Assembly: GCA_025449115.1 (NCBI GenBank)
Contig: JAHLKC010000041.1
Location: 1 to 64,000 of the forward strand
From: Chytridium lagenaria
Taxonomy: Eukaryota; Chytridiomycota; Chytridiomycetes; Chytridiales; Chytridiaceae
DNA: 64,000 nucleotides
Reading direction: 5' to 3'
Part shown: positions 1 to 9,956 of the stretch, piece by piece
Layout of the letters: every line of letters starts with the position of its first letter
How positions within the stretch are numbered: the first letter of the stretch is position 1
Position numbers and translations under genes: made by a program
The notes under the pieces: model-generated
What the model saw: the letters and a program-made list of their open reading frames with translations, nothing else
The model's database searches: none
Told to the model about the DNA's origin: nothing

Positions 1-1560
1 GGTAGGGTAAAGATCAGGACGAGTGCCGTTTGCTATGTAGAGTACAGAGCCCACCAATGCACGATAATCAAAGTGCTTGGGGAGCGACTCCCCCATGTGG
101 GTTAGGCCTTGCGCAAAGATTGGCGAGAGTCCAGAGGGTGATGACGGGCTGGCAGTCTTGCATGCCAAATCTTGCCAAGACTGCAGAGATGTGGCCCGGC
201 TGACTAAGCTTGAGGGTACTACTTGAGCGTGAGATCTTGAGGCCTAAGAAGTTGGTCGGTTTGCCAAGGCTGGTGATATCAAACTTGTTCTTGATCATCG
301 ATTGTACCAGCGAGCAGGTGGTGGGGTCGGAACAAAAGATGATGAAGTCATCAACATAGAAGATGATGATCACTAAGGTATCTTTGATGTAGCCGATAAA
401 GACACATTCGTCGGCTGCTGCCTTTCGCAACCCCATTTCCGCAATATGGGTTGTGAAAGTATTGTACCATTCCTCCGAGGCCGTAAAGGGTCTTCTTCAT
501 CTCGCACACCAAGTCCTCTTTCCCAATGATCTCGTACCCAGGTGGTTGCCTCATGAACTTCATCCTTACTCAACGTTGAGTTCAGGTAAGCCGCTTTAAC
601 GTCCCCTGCTAGTTCCGTCCAGCCGTATTGGCTTGCAATGGCCAGGATGACTCGTAAAGATGCTTGCTTCGCGACTGGAGAAAACGTTTTATTGAAGTCA
701 ATGCCTGGGATCTGAGTGAATCCCTGGGCGACGAGTCGAGCCTTGTAACTGGTAGGTTTACCGTTCGCGTCGCGTTTGAGCCTAAGAACCCACTTGCATC
801 CAATCTTCTTGCGGCCGGGTGGTAGCTTGGTGAGGGACAAAGCTTGACGGTCTTTGAGGCTGGTGAGTTCGGCTTGCATTGCGGATATCCACTTGCGTTT
901 GTCGGCGCTGGCTAGGCTTCTTGTACAGTCGGTTCATCTGGTTGGCAGCGGATTGATGGTTTGCTTTAAGGGCGCGTGGATCGCTTGCAGATCGGTTGAA
1001 CTGCTTGTCGTTCTTGTCGTATGAGAGGATTTGTGGTTGGAACTTTTGTCGGTTTGATCGTCAAAGGGTGGTTCCTGGTTCTGCGGATGGTGAAGGTGAT
1101 GGAGGGTCTTGGCGGTTGTTGAAGGATGGTCTGGTGCCGTAAGTTCTTGGGGTGCTGCTTCCCAAACCTCTTGGTGTGACAAAGGTGTCCGAGGGAGTTG
1201 ATTGCGGTGACCACGGATCTCTAGGTGGTATTGAAGGAGGAGTCGAGGGAGGAGCATCGTAATCTTCTCCATCTTCATTCTCCCCTCCCACTCCCTTGAC
1301 TCCGACGGTGCGTCCAGGTCCTCGGAAGGCGTTTCTTCATGTTCTTCACGCGAGTTTGGGTCAATGGTGGGGTTTTTCAGGGTGTTGAGGGAGATTTTCA
1401 GGTTGGGGATGGGGTTCAAGATCATCGTTTTGGGGTGGGGATAGTGGATAGAGGTGTAGTAGTTATCATTGAGGTAAGGGACAGAGTGGGATTGAATGGA
1501 ATTAAAGTGAACGGGGGCTGTAACAACTGTGTTTCCCTGAAAATGACTGACTTTGAATTG
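1..1560 (-). pseudogene. Ty1/copia pol fragment (IN-RT linker, RT, start of RNase H)
   Basis: Read on the minus strand, this is a broken Ty1/copia polyprotein. From about 1560 down to 930 lies a low-complexity, Pro/Ser/Thr-rich stretch like the linker between copia integrase and reverse transcriptase. RT follows: CKWVLRLKRDANGKP and YKARLVAQGFTQIPGIDF (about 720-800), then FSPVAKQASLRVILAIAS, the VKAAYLNSTL box, and the catalytic YVDD at 347-358. The RT frame breaks twice (near 570 and 430). Distal copia RT/RNase H sequence (FLGLKISR, SQPGHISAVLARFGM) continues to the window edge, so the element is cut by the edge. A true copia would have gag, protease and integrase core upstream; these are absent because at about 1560 the sequence switches to an opposite-strand copia copy. 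Not functional as it stands. Confidence 0.9.
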
Positions 1561-1573
1561 AAAGGAGGTCCAG

Positions 1574-3835
1574 TTGGCTTGTAGCTTCGTTAACGGGTAC
1601 AACGATGTATGCGGACGACTTGCCACCAACGTATCCGGACCTATGAAAACCGCGTCAAATGGTGGCGCACGTTACTTCCTTACCATTGTCGATAGTGCGA
1701 CAAACTACGTTACCGTTTACCTGTGCAAGAAGAAGAATGAGTTGTTCAAGTACATCAAAAGTTTTAAAGAAGAAGCCGAGAAGAAAATCAAAAGGAAGCT
1801 TATTGAAGTAGTGGCAGACAACGGCGGCGAAATTCAACAACAAACAATGAAAGATTGGTGTTAGAGCATGGGATTCGACTTACCTTCACCATGCCGTACA
1901 CACCGCAACAGAACGGTGTTGCTGAACGTGAACAGGACCTTGAACGAGAGGTCTAAAAGCATGTTAAGTTCTCAAAACTCGAAACGCGTTTTTGGGGTGA
2001 AGCCGTGATGGCTGCAGCTTACCTCATTAACCGATCACCAACCCGAACGAACGAACAAGATGCAACGCCGCTTGAGAGATTCGCTGGAGTGAAACCTGAC
2101 TTGTCAGACTTCGTGGTGGGGTGCCTGGCACTCGTCTTGATACCCAAGCAGCAACGAAAGAAGGGAGATTTAATGCACGACGGTGTGCTCTCGTTGGGTA
2201 TGAGCCGCTGGGCTATCGCCTTTGGGATTTGCAAACAATAAGTTGGTTAGAAGCAAGTCAGTGATTTTTAACGAGGGAGTAATGGCGGCGGAAGCAGAGA
2301 AGGGAGAATCAAAGTTTGAAGGGGAGTTCAAGAGTGGAAAAATGATCTAGACTTGCTGGATTACTCCACAGACTCGTCAAGCTCTGGTGGAAGTGAAGTT
2401 GATACGGCAGTAAATGACGAAGATTCTGAAGATGACAAGATGATATGTTAGTTATCATACACCCGATCGCGAACGACGATGAAGACGAAGAAAGAGAGGA
2501 ACCTCACTCACCTACGGTTCGTCGATCCGGTGGAAGAAGAGTTCGAAACTTCGTGAAGACCTGGATGAACCATACGAGACATCCCTTCGAAGGTCATCAC
2601 GGAACAAGAAGAAGCCTGGAGAGTTTTGGACGGTTAGACCATCAGCAAACACCGCATCGTTAGAAGATGATGACGAACCAAAGACCTACCAGGAAGCGAT
2701 GGGTAGGAAGGAAAGGACGAGTGGAGGAAAGCGATGGAGGAGGAAATGAAGAGTTTGGTTGAGATGGGAACATGGAGGTTGGTTCCCCGACCTAAAAGGG
2801 AGAAAGATTATTAAATCAGGATGGGTGTACAAAACAGAGCGAGATGAGTTGGGAAATCTCGAAAACGCAAAGCTAGATTTGTCGCTAAAGGTTATTCGCA
2901 AAAACAAGGAATCAACTATGACGAGAAGTTCGCACCTGTCATCAAGCAAGCGACGCTGAGAGTGATGCTTGCGGTCGCTTGTCAAGAAAACATGGAGATT
3001 CGGCAATACGACGTCAAGACCGCGTTCTTAATGGCAAGCTTGAAGATCATGAGATTTATATCGAACAACCAGAAGATTCGTCGTCGAAGGGAAAAAGATG
3101 GGTGTGCCTGTGCATGAAGAGCCTCTACGGACTCGTTCAAGCACCAATGTGTTTCAACACCGACTTGAACACGTTCCAAGTCGACGAGGAGAAGTTTACT
3201 CGCTCCGCAGCGATCACGTCTTTACTACAAGCGAAACGGCAAGGATCTTACCTTGAAGGGAGTCTATGTCGATGATATCATAGAAGCGTCGACAAGCAAG
3301 GAATTAGACCGATCAGAAAAACGGTTCATGAGACGTTACCGAGGTACAAGAGCTCCAAGTTTTCGATACGTCCTGGGGTGGCAATGTCGCTATGATCGTG
3401 TAAAAGGGAAGATTGTGGTGTTCCAGCAGAGATACATCGAAACGATGGGTCAAAAGCTGGAATTACCGAAAACTCTTTTACACTATACCCCAATGGACGC
3501 CGTGAAGAAACTCCTGAAGAACATGGAAGGGCAGATAATGAAAACGAACGAGAAGAATTAAGGATACCACAATACACTGGATCCTTGATGCATGCAATGA
3601 TCAGGACAAGACCTGACATTGCATTCGCATTCGGAATGAGCGCTAGATTACAATAGAGCCCTTACCCTGCGCATTGGGATGCACTTTATGAACGTGTGGA
3701 TATTTGCAGCAAACGAAGCAATTGGGAATTCAGTACACTAGAAAAGACAAGTTGGAATTGGTGGATATGCGGATGCCGACATGGGAACTGATCCTGACGA
3801 CATGAAGTCAACGAGTGTTCTCATGTATTGAGAAA
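1574..3835 (+). pseudogene. Ty1/copia pol fragment (integrase, RT, RNase H), degenerate
   Basis: Plus-strand copia remnant, broken into at least six frames. Integrase core begins near 1610 (ARYFLTIVDSATNYVTVY), shows the second catalytic Asp in VVADNGGE (about 1809), a stop at 1861, then the PYTPQQNGVAERE box with the catalytic Glu (about 1890-1930) and AAYLINRSPTRTNEQ (about 2010). An acidic linker follows (2400-2660). RT pieces run from 2690: the SLVEMGTWRLVPRP region, YGLVQAP (about 3125), and a catalytic YVDD at 3265-3276. RNase H-like sequence (RPDIAFAFGMSARL, YADADMGTD, STSVLMY) ends near 3830. It differs clearly from the minus-strand copy at 1-1560, so they are two elements, not one inverted duplicate. 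No LTR was identified. Confidence 0.88.
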
Positions 3836-4019
3836 AAGGTGTTTAACATCAAAATATGGAAGTTTCATCTTTTATTAGCTCCCTGTCACCTCTGGAGACT
3901 CCATCATCAGTTTTTCCTAGTTTATTTACTTTATTAACTTATTATACTTTAATTACATTTGAGCACTGTAACCCCTACACTTTGGTCAAGGCTTGAATAG
4001 CAGAGGGACAAAGGGCTTC

Positions 4020-4180
4020 ACAGTGGTCTCTCCCGGCCACGCCATCACCTTAGCATCTGCTGGCAACATTCAATGCACTATGGTAAAATCTCAGCCAGAG
4101 GCTGACCTGAAGCAGGAGGGCCTTCAAGGTCTTTTGGGTGAACGTAATCTATTTAACTTTCTACAAGTAATTAAACAAAA
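4020..4180 (+). repeat. Repeat A, copy 1
   Basis: About 160 bp with a diverged direct copy at 5160-5325. Shared blocks include gtctctcc, ccaacattcaat, tcagccagaggctg and tgaagcaggaggg, then tcaactttctaca. Non-coding. It is one module of the gene-free repeat field between the copia remnants and the gypsy element. Confidence 0.7.
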
Positions 4181-4254
4181 CATAAACGGGAATCAAATGA
4201 CAACAACAGGCATCTCAACTAATGTGAATAATGTCATAAGTTGGCATACTACTT

Positions 4255-4420
4255 TGACACCCCTTCCTTCTATAAAAACCTCTCTTGTATCTATGAGTAA
4301 CAACTATGAAAACCCCCGAGAGGGTAAAGAATGGAATGGGAACAGGAAGTAATAAGGGCTCAACATCTAAAAAAGCAACGCATTGGTGCCTCTTGGGAGG
4401 TTATCTTATTAATCTCACAT
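4255..4420 (-). repeat. Degenerate LTR-like piece, copy 1
   Basis: Contains ctataaaaacctctct followed by aaaacccccgagagg and aagaatggaatgggaaca. The same order in reverse complement occurs at 6760-6865, and the same orientation at 7038-7110. The order (pyrimidine block, gggttttc, then tttttatag and gaagg) matches the first 150 bp of the gypsy LTR at 7980-8090 in outline. A distant relative of that LTR family is likely, but this is inferred by eye. Confidence 0.5.
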
Positions 4421-4461
4421 CCTAGCCTTTTATTACATATTGCGTTCAAGTACCCTGTGAG

Positions 4462-4585
4462 ACATATGCGCGCCACCTTCATCAAAAATAACCTATGAAC
4501 ATGGGGAAGAAAGTATATATAAAAAACCTGGAGGGAACAGAATGGAGATTCAATATGACACATAAATGTACGCGTTGACGTGGGA
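4462..4585 (-). repeat. Degenerate LTR-like piece, copy 2
   Basis: Reverse-complement relative of 5430-5550: gcgcgccaccttca, a tataaaaaacctgg block and gtacgcgttgacg occur in mirrored order there. Non-coding. Confidence 0.45.
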
Positions 4586-4683
4586 TAAAATAAACTCAAT
4601 GGAATTAGGCAAAATATTTCTTCACATACTCTTTTGTTATTTGTAGAAAGTTAAATAGATTCTGTGAAGTTCTCCCCAGTGCC

Positions 4684-5165
4684 TCCCTGCTAAGCATTGA
4701 CATACGTTAGAGAACCACATTTTAGGTGACAATAATAACTCTCTGGATGTACTCCATAGTCGAGAATAAAGCCCCACCCATCAATTACATATGCAAGAAT
4801 TTGTTGTGCTGTAGGGTTTTATTTGGTCGTTTTACTGTCAGCAATAAGGCAAATAAAGAAGAAAGAACTAGGTCTAAAGTGACAAGGGGAAAGGGTTCTA
4901 CAAGAAGGGATTTCATCTCGTTCCAAGGAATGTGTCAGGTCTCTGTTTCTGCTCCTTATAACTGATTTAACATGTTGTTTCTATTGTCTCATCCATCAAC
5001 AGGCTTCTGACGTGCGGCTTCTTCAACTACAAAAATTGGGATAGCAGATGTTGTCAATAATATAGCAACAAACATGGTTCTCTGACCAGACCCTTGAAGG
5101 AATTTGCAAGTAAGGTGTCTACCTACTGCTCATACCTTCTTTGAAGTTCATCTAGGTCTGGGTCC
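4684..5165 (+). repeat. Repeat B, copy 1
   Basis: About 480 bp. It begins near tgctaagcattgac and tagagaaccacat, runs through ggtctaaagtgacaagggg, ctacaagaagggat and tcaggtctctgtttctgctc, and ends near tactgctcatacc. A near full-length inverted copy lies at 7320-7812 and a shorter direct copy at 6365-6665. It has no long ORF or recognisable protein, so it is probably a non-autonomous element or part of an LTR. Confidence 0.7.
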
Positions 5166-5325
5166 AGTCTCTCCTGGCAACATCATCACCTGAACACCCA
5201 CTGCCAACATTCAATACTGCATGGATAATTAAAAAGGTTGGTGAAAGCTCAGCCAGAGGCTGGACTGAAGCAGGAGGGTCTCCAAGTCTTTGGGGTAAAC
5301 GGAAATTATTCAACTTTCTACAATG
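5160..5325 (+). repeat. Repeat A, copy 2
   Basis: Direct diverged copy of 4020-4180 (tcagccagaggctggactga, then gtctttgggg and ttcaactttctacaa). It directly follows repeat B copy 1, so A and B may be parts of one larger unit. Confidence 0.65.
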
Positions 5326-5429
5326 TGAAGTTATTATATAACCTCACCAATATGTTAAGAATTACATTATTCACATGGCCTATGGCTCATAAGGACATTT
5401 TGACTAAGTCCGTTGAGTTCCGTTATATC

Positions 5430-5550
5430 CCGCAATGACGCATATATTCTGTACGCGTCATATTGAATCCTCCCCTTCTCTTCCCTCTGGTTTTTTAGAT
5501 GTACTTTTTCCCCACGTTTATAGGGTTTTTATTGAAGGAGGTGCGCGCAT
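5430..5550 (+). repeat. Degenerate LTR-like piece, copy 3
   Basis: Resembles the gypsy LTR segment 7980-8090: acgcgtca, a pyrimidine run with cttctcttccctctggttt, then tttttccccacg and tatagggtttttattgaagga. Same orientation as the intact LTR, heavily diverged. Confidence 0.5.
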
Positions 5551-5559
5551 ATGTGCCAT

Positions 5560-6360
5560 TTATGTGTGTGTGCATATGTTGTGTCTATTATTTATTTGTA
5601 TTTTGTGTATTACTTTAATATGAGAGATTTCTTGTTTAATTTGTACCTGTTGAATTAAGTAGTCGATATTGAGTTGATCCCCCATCCTCTATCTCACGCG
5701 CGTAGCCTGGCCGGATCTCCCTACACTTGTTCTTGGATGCGAGCCCACCCCTCTACCCCCTGCCACCTGGTGAAGCTAAAATCCAGCTATTTGAAGCAGA
5801 AGTCTGCGATGGGAGCTGAAGGATCCTCCTCATTGTCAGTGTCCCTTGGCTTAGGCTTGGTCGGCTACATTCCACCTCTGATGATCCCTGAGCTGGTGAT
5901 CGACGCTGCAGGCAGGTGATGAGTGAGGTTACCCTGTGCCAGCCTGTGAGGCAACGAGATCATCACGTTCCAAAAGGTGCCACAGCAGTAAGGCAAGGAG
6001 GCTTTCAGCCCTCCCCAATCGCCAGGAGACAATCTGGTGCTCATATTGGTTTATTAGCAAGGTAAGTTGACATAGAAGATACTAAACACGTTCCCTTCTC
6101 CCGTTATTAAGCAGAATCTCGCGATCACTCACCCACACCATCGCCAAACAACATTAACATCACTTAGATTCAGGAGTACATCCTGTCCCTAGGTGCTCTG
6201 TGGACTTGCTCGGCTGGAGCAACTCCTTTACTCTTCTCCCCTACCTCTAGTTGAAGCTAGGTAGGGAGGGATGGGTCAAGAGAAGATCACAAAGAGGCAT
6301 AAACGCGTCATATTTATTATAGTTCTTGTGCTTAGTTTATGTTTTGTCAAGTTCCCTCTA
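5560..6360. other. Gene-free stretch, nothing recognised
   Basis: Short open frames occur (for example 5674-5919), but none has a recognisable motif, and codon usage looks random. A TG-rich patch (gtgtgtgtgcatatg) sits at about 5565. I see no RNA gene, terminal repeats or protein remnant here. Confidence 0.5.
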
Positions 6361-6364
6361 TGGC

Positions 6365-6665
6365 CCCCTCTGCTAAGCCCTGGCACACAGAGGTAGAGAA
6401 CCACATAAAAGGGAGGAAACTAAAGTCTAGGAAGTACTCCTACATCAACAGACAAGCCCTATTCTGCCTTTAGTGACAGCAGGGATTTATGTTGCTGTGG
6501 TTTTCGTTCTAATTGTTAATATTAAGGGAATAAAGGAAGGGAAATGCCTACAGACTAGATCTAAAGTGACCAGGGGAAAGGGGTCTACAAGAATAGATTC
6601 CATCCCGCTCCAAGGAGTGTACCAGGCCTTACTTGCCGCAATATGCCGTTTTAAGATATTATCTC
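6365..6665 (+). repeat. Repeat B, copy 2 (partial)
   Basis: Shares tagagaaccacat, ctattctgcctttagtgaca, ttgctgtggtttt, gggaaatgcc, tctaaagtgaccagggg and ctacaagaatagatt with repeat B at 4684-5165 and its inverse at 7320-7812. It is shorter at the distal end than the other copies. Confidence 0.65.
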
Positions 6666-6699
6666 AATCTAATCTACCTAGGGCCCTGCTCATGTTGTG

Positions 6700-6870
6700 A
6701 GATTATTGGATAACCTCACCGAGAGGCATGAATGCGTCGCTTATATAGACGTCTTGCCCATATTCTTATTTCCTTGTTCCCATTCCATTCTTTTCCCTCT
6801 TGGGGGTTTTCACAGTTTTGCCCCATAGATACGAGAGAGGTTTTTATAGAAGGAAGGGCGGTTGACGTGG
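6700..6870 (+). repeat. Degenerate LTR-like piece, copy 4
   Basis: Reads gataacctcaccgagaggcatgaa, a pyrimidine block with attcttttccctcttggggg, then agaggtttttatagaaggaa. It is the mirror image of 4255-4440 and 7038-7190, and is in the LTR orientation. Confidence 0.55.
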
Positions 6871-7037
6871 TGTGCCAAGTTATGACATGCTACCACGTTG
6901 GTCGAGATGCCTGTTGTTGTTATTTGATTCCCCTTTATGTATTGTTTTATTATTTGTAGAAAGTTGAATAGATTTACGTACACCTCTTCAGTCCTGGATT
7001 AAGCCCTCTGCACATTCAGGCCAGCCCCTGGTGGGCT

Positions 7038-7190
7038 GTGCTATAAAAACCTTCTTGGAAGAACTTTGAAAAACCCCCAAGAGGAAAAAGAATGGAACGG
7101 GAACAAGGAAATAAGGAATATGGGCATGAGTCTATATAAGCGACGTGTTCACGCCTTTAGGTGAGGGTATCTTATAGTCTCACAATTTGT
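7038..7190 (-). repeat. Degenerate LTR-like piece, copy 5
   Basis: Reads ctataaaaaccttcttgg, aaaaacccccaagagg, aagaatggaacgggaacaagg and tgagggtatcttatagtctc. Inverted relative to 6700-6870, from which it is separated by only about 170 bp. Confidence 0.55.
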
Positions 7191-7319
7191 GTACACCCCA
7201 ATGACCTTGGGCATACCTCTATAGCTTTAGGCTAGCCTTAGGGCTGTGCTTTCTACACCCCTACTTCAATTTAGTGTTTTGAGTAGTGTCAAGGGCGCCC
7301 AGGTTGCATGCCACCACGG

Positions 7320-7812
7320 GAGACCGTAATACGGACCAAGATGAAGTTCTAAGAAGGTATGAGCTATGGATAGATGCCTTATGGGCACAATTTTTTTAAG
7401 AGAATCACGTGTGCTGCTAGATTATTGACGGCATATGCCATCCCAATGTTTGAAGTGTGAGTAGCGGCACATAAGAAGCTCGTGGATGATGAGAGGACAG
7501 AAACAACATGTTTAATCAGTTATAAGGAGCAGAAACAGAGACCTGACGCATTCCTTGAAGTAAGCTTAAATCCCGTCTTGTAGAACTCTTTCCCCTAGTC
7601 ATTTGGATCCAATTATTAGGCACTTTCCCTTCTTTACTCCCCTTTTATTAACAATCAGAACAAAACACAAACCACAGCAACTCAAATCCCCGCTGTCACT
7701 AAAGGCAGAATAGGCTTGAAACTTGATCTAGGATTACATACTAGACTCTCTTCTTGACACCTATTATGTGGTTCTCTACCTCTATATGCAGGGGTTTAGC
7801 AGAGGAGGCGGC
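7320..7812 (-). repeat. Repeat B, copy 3 (inverted)
   Basis: Reverse complement of 4684-5165, about 490 bp, running from ggtatgagctatgg through ttataaggagcagaaacaga and cactaaaggcagaatag to tatgtggttctctacctct and tttagcagagg. With copy 1 it forms a long imperfect inverted repeat around about 2.1 kb. It ends about 100 bp before the 5' LTR of the gypsy element. Confidence 0.7.
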
Positions 7813-8147
7813 TAGAGAGAGCTTTACAGTTCATCAACATCCATCTTGCTCACGTCTGCCGTGAAGCTGAGTGATTGCAGGGTTGAAGGTAACACCTTCC
7901 CATTAGCATCTGTGTGTGAGATTTTGCACTTCTGGGTGCATCTCACTAAGTTCACGTTACTTATGCAAAGTGAATACTTAGACGCGTTTACGCGTTCACC
8001 CCTCGTAAGTCCTCTTCTTTTCCCTTTTAGTGGTTTTCTACTTTTTCCCACGCGTTGTTATAAGGGTTTTTGTCGAAGAGGGAAGGCACTCGTGCCTTGG
8101 TTGTGTTTTGTTCTTGTTTGTTTGTCATTATTTTGGTTTGTCTCCAG

Positions 8148-8154
8148 TATAAAA
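8148..8154 (+). promoter_or_regulatory. LTR TATA box
   Basis: TATAAAA inside an inverted context (tctccagTATAAAAtggaga), followed 20 bases later by AATAAA at 8175-8180. Both are conserved in the 3' LTR (22532-22538). The position about 230 bp into the LTR fits the U3/R boundary, although the transcription start is inferred, not seen. Confidence 0.65.
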
Positions 8155-8234
8155 TGGAGACATTTTGTGTTTTGAATAAATTTGATAATTCTTTCCTCTT
8201 GATTTTGGCCCAGTTCCTAGCCTTTCTCCAGTTG

Positions 8235-8264
8235 GAGCCAACTCCCTGTCCTTGGAGTTGGCTC
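8235..8264 (+). other. LTR stem-loop 1
   Basis: Perfect 11-bp stem (GAGCCAACTCC / GGAGTTGGCTC; arms 8235-8245 and 8254-8264) with the 8-base loop ctgtcctt, about 55 bases after AATAAA. In the 3' LTR (22619-22648) one A-to-G change keeps pairing as G-U. It could be a polyadenylation, packaging or dimerisation structure in the R/U5 RNA. Confidence 0.6.
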
Positions 8265-8913
8265 GGATTATCCCCATCTCTTATCATTGACGATCTGCCC
8301 TAGCCTCTGTAGTGACCGCCGGACTGAGCCTCTCGCAGCCCCACTTACGGGTCGGAGACCCGAGGACGCGACGCCTTGGGAGCCGGATCTACCCCACTAC
8401 TGCAGTCTGGGTCCCGGGAACCCCTCCCCCTTGGTAAGTCAACTCCCGAGCCCCGATTATCACGTCGCTGGCCACAGTGTGGGCGGGCCAGTCGTCACTC
8501 CCTCTCCCAACTCCCTATGATTCCGACTTTTGCTGAGGTAGCGAGGGCGAGGCAGTCTCCCGTCGGATGAGGCTTAGTAGGATTGGTGCACACGCCAACG
8601 GTGAAAAGGTCGCGTACGCAGGGCCGGACTATTGTGATCGTCACCGACGTCTCTCACCTGGAGCGTTGTGGATGCAGGACATTAGGTAAGTGTTGTGATT
8701 GTTTATTGACGATAGTCTTTATTTACTAGGTTGAGAGCAAACTCATTAAAAGAATCACGAGAAAACGATGCACCTCTGGCGGGTCCTTTGAATAACTACC
8801 GTCCGGCGCCAGGAGGACCTTCTGAGCCGGGTAGCGAGTAGAGGACTTTAACGAAAACTGATTAAAGAAATGTAAGTGACTACTTAAACTCCTGAAGACC
8901 TCCCTCGGGTCTA

Positions 8914-8933
8914 CTATCATTCGAACATGATAG
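8914..8933 (+). other. LTR stem-loop 2 near the U5 end
   Basis: CTATCAT / ATGATAG around the loop tcgaac, preceded by a small AGACC / GGTCT hairpin (about 8896-8912). In the 3' LTR the second arm reads ATGGTAG, which keeps the stem through a G-U pair although this LTR section is otherwise diverged. This suggests RNA-level selection. Confidence 0.5.
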
Positions 8934-8967
8934 GCGAACCCCTCTAGACGAGAGGGAGAAAGTCACA

Positions 8968-8990
8968 GTGGGGGCCCAACCAAAGCGGGA
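8968..8990 (+). other. Candidate primer-binding site
   Basis: Directly after the 5' LTR, the sequence reads gTGGGGGCCCAACCAAAGC. A TGG start one base after the LTR is the usual position and opening of a tRNA-primed PBS. I could not match the rest to a specific tRNA 3' end with the expected T-arm spacing, so the primer is unassigned. Confidence 0.45.
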
Positions 8991-9116
8991 TTCCACCAGA
9001 GGTTAGTAAAATCGTTTTCCCCGTTGTTTCTCGGGTCTTTTTACTTTTACCCCCATCCCCTTTGCTTCCTCAATCTTTCTGGTCTTCTCCTCAGACCACT
9101 ACCCTCTAGCACCAAA

Positions 9117-9144
9117 TCACTAGCGTTCTCTTTCACGCTAGTGA
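9117..9144 (+). other. Leader stem-loop (perfect 10-bp stem)
   Basis: TCACTAGCGT and ACGCTAGTGA flank the 8-base pyrimidine loop tctctttc. It is the strongest of several hairpins in the 1.1-kb untranslated leader. Confidence 0.55.
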
Positions 9145-9257
9145 CTTGTGCTTAACAAGACTCCGACCTTTTCAATCAGGGTCGTTGAGTCAATATTAGA
9201 ACTCGTTGCCGCTTCTCTTCAGCTGGTAACCCCTTCTTTCACTAACCTTGTGCTTTA

Positions 9258-9296
9258 GTGCTATTTTTTAGCACCTTTCTAGTGACCTGCCACTAG
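9258..9296 (+). other. Two adjacent leader hairpins
   Basis: GTGCTA/TAGCAC with a T5 loop (9258-9274) is followed after four bases by CTAGTG/CACTAG with the loop acctgc (9279-9296). Stems are short, but both are perfect. Confidence 0.4.
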
Positions 9297-9956
9297 TTTA
9301 ACCCCTGTATCATGGCTTTTAGCCGTCTTACATGCCTAACTCATTATGTCTGCGAAATCCCCATCCTTACCCCATTGGCACTATATCGCTAATGGTAGTC
9401 CCTCAAGAAACTTTTTCCTAATCACGCTTTCATATAGACTGGGAATTGACCACGAGGTGATCTTCATCCACGGTCGTTGTCTACTTATATGACCTTTACC
9501 CCTTCATGACGGTCTCCTCGGATCCCTCCCAAGAATAAAAATTTATCGCCTCAGCCTTGTGCGACCTGTATCACCATGTGTAACCCTGGTGCTACTCTTG
9601 CCGGTATAGCTAAAACATTTCACTTTATTATTATATATGTTAACTCATACACATATTAATAAAACCCGACGGGCCATTAAGCTGCTACCCGTACCCGGTT
9701 TACTCGCCTTTCCAAAAATAATAATGGTACCAGTGTTTTAAATATGGGACTTTAATAATTGACGATATGATAAATTGGCATTTATTTATATCTAATTCCT
9801 CATAAAAATAGACATTTATATTTACGACAATACAGTCTAAAATAATGAGATGCTATTGTAAAAATTGGTAATCACGAATGGGGACTCACCTCTTTTTGTT
9901 TATCACACATGCGTTTCAATGAGGGAGTTCGAATCCCCCTATTGGACCTACTTGTA

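Larger units (their letters stand above)
7915..8967 (+). repeat. 5' LTR of the gypsy element
   Basis: Starts TGTGAGATTTTGCACTTCT and ends GAAAGTCACA, giving TG...CA termini inside a 5-bp inverted repeat (TGTGA/TCACA). The first about 790 bp are nearly identical to the 3' LTR, with mostly single-base differences. The last about 250 bp (from about 8711) are much more diverged. It contains a TATA box, a poly(A) signal and several hairpins, listed separately. Confidence 0.93.

Noticed and set aside
934..1629. 231-codon minus-strand frame as an independent gene
   Set aside because: Low-complexity Pro/Ser/Thr sequence directly before copia RT; it is the pol linker, and the first part belongs to the opposite copia copy.
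5565..5590. TG-rich tract as a Z-DNA or microsatellite feature
   Set aside because: Too short and imperfect to support any claim.
8287..8570. Repeated ORFs inside both LTRs (8287-8570 and 22671-22954)
   Set aside because: Present in both LTRs only because the LTR is duplicated; no protein features, and overlapping frames are equally open because the DNA is GC-rich.
9922..9945. GTTCGAATC resembling a tRNA T-loop in the gypsy leader
   Set aside because: The T-stem has a mismatch, and there is no A box, anticodon arm or acceptor pairing upstream.
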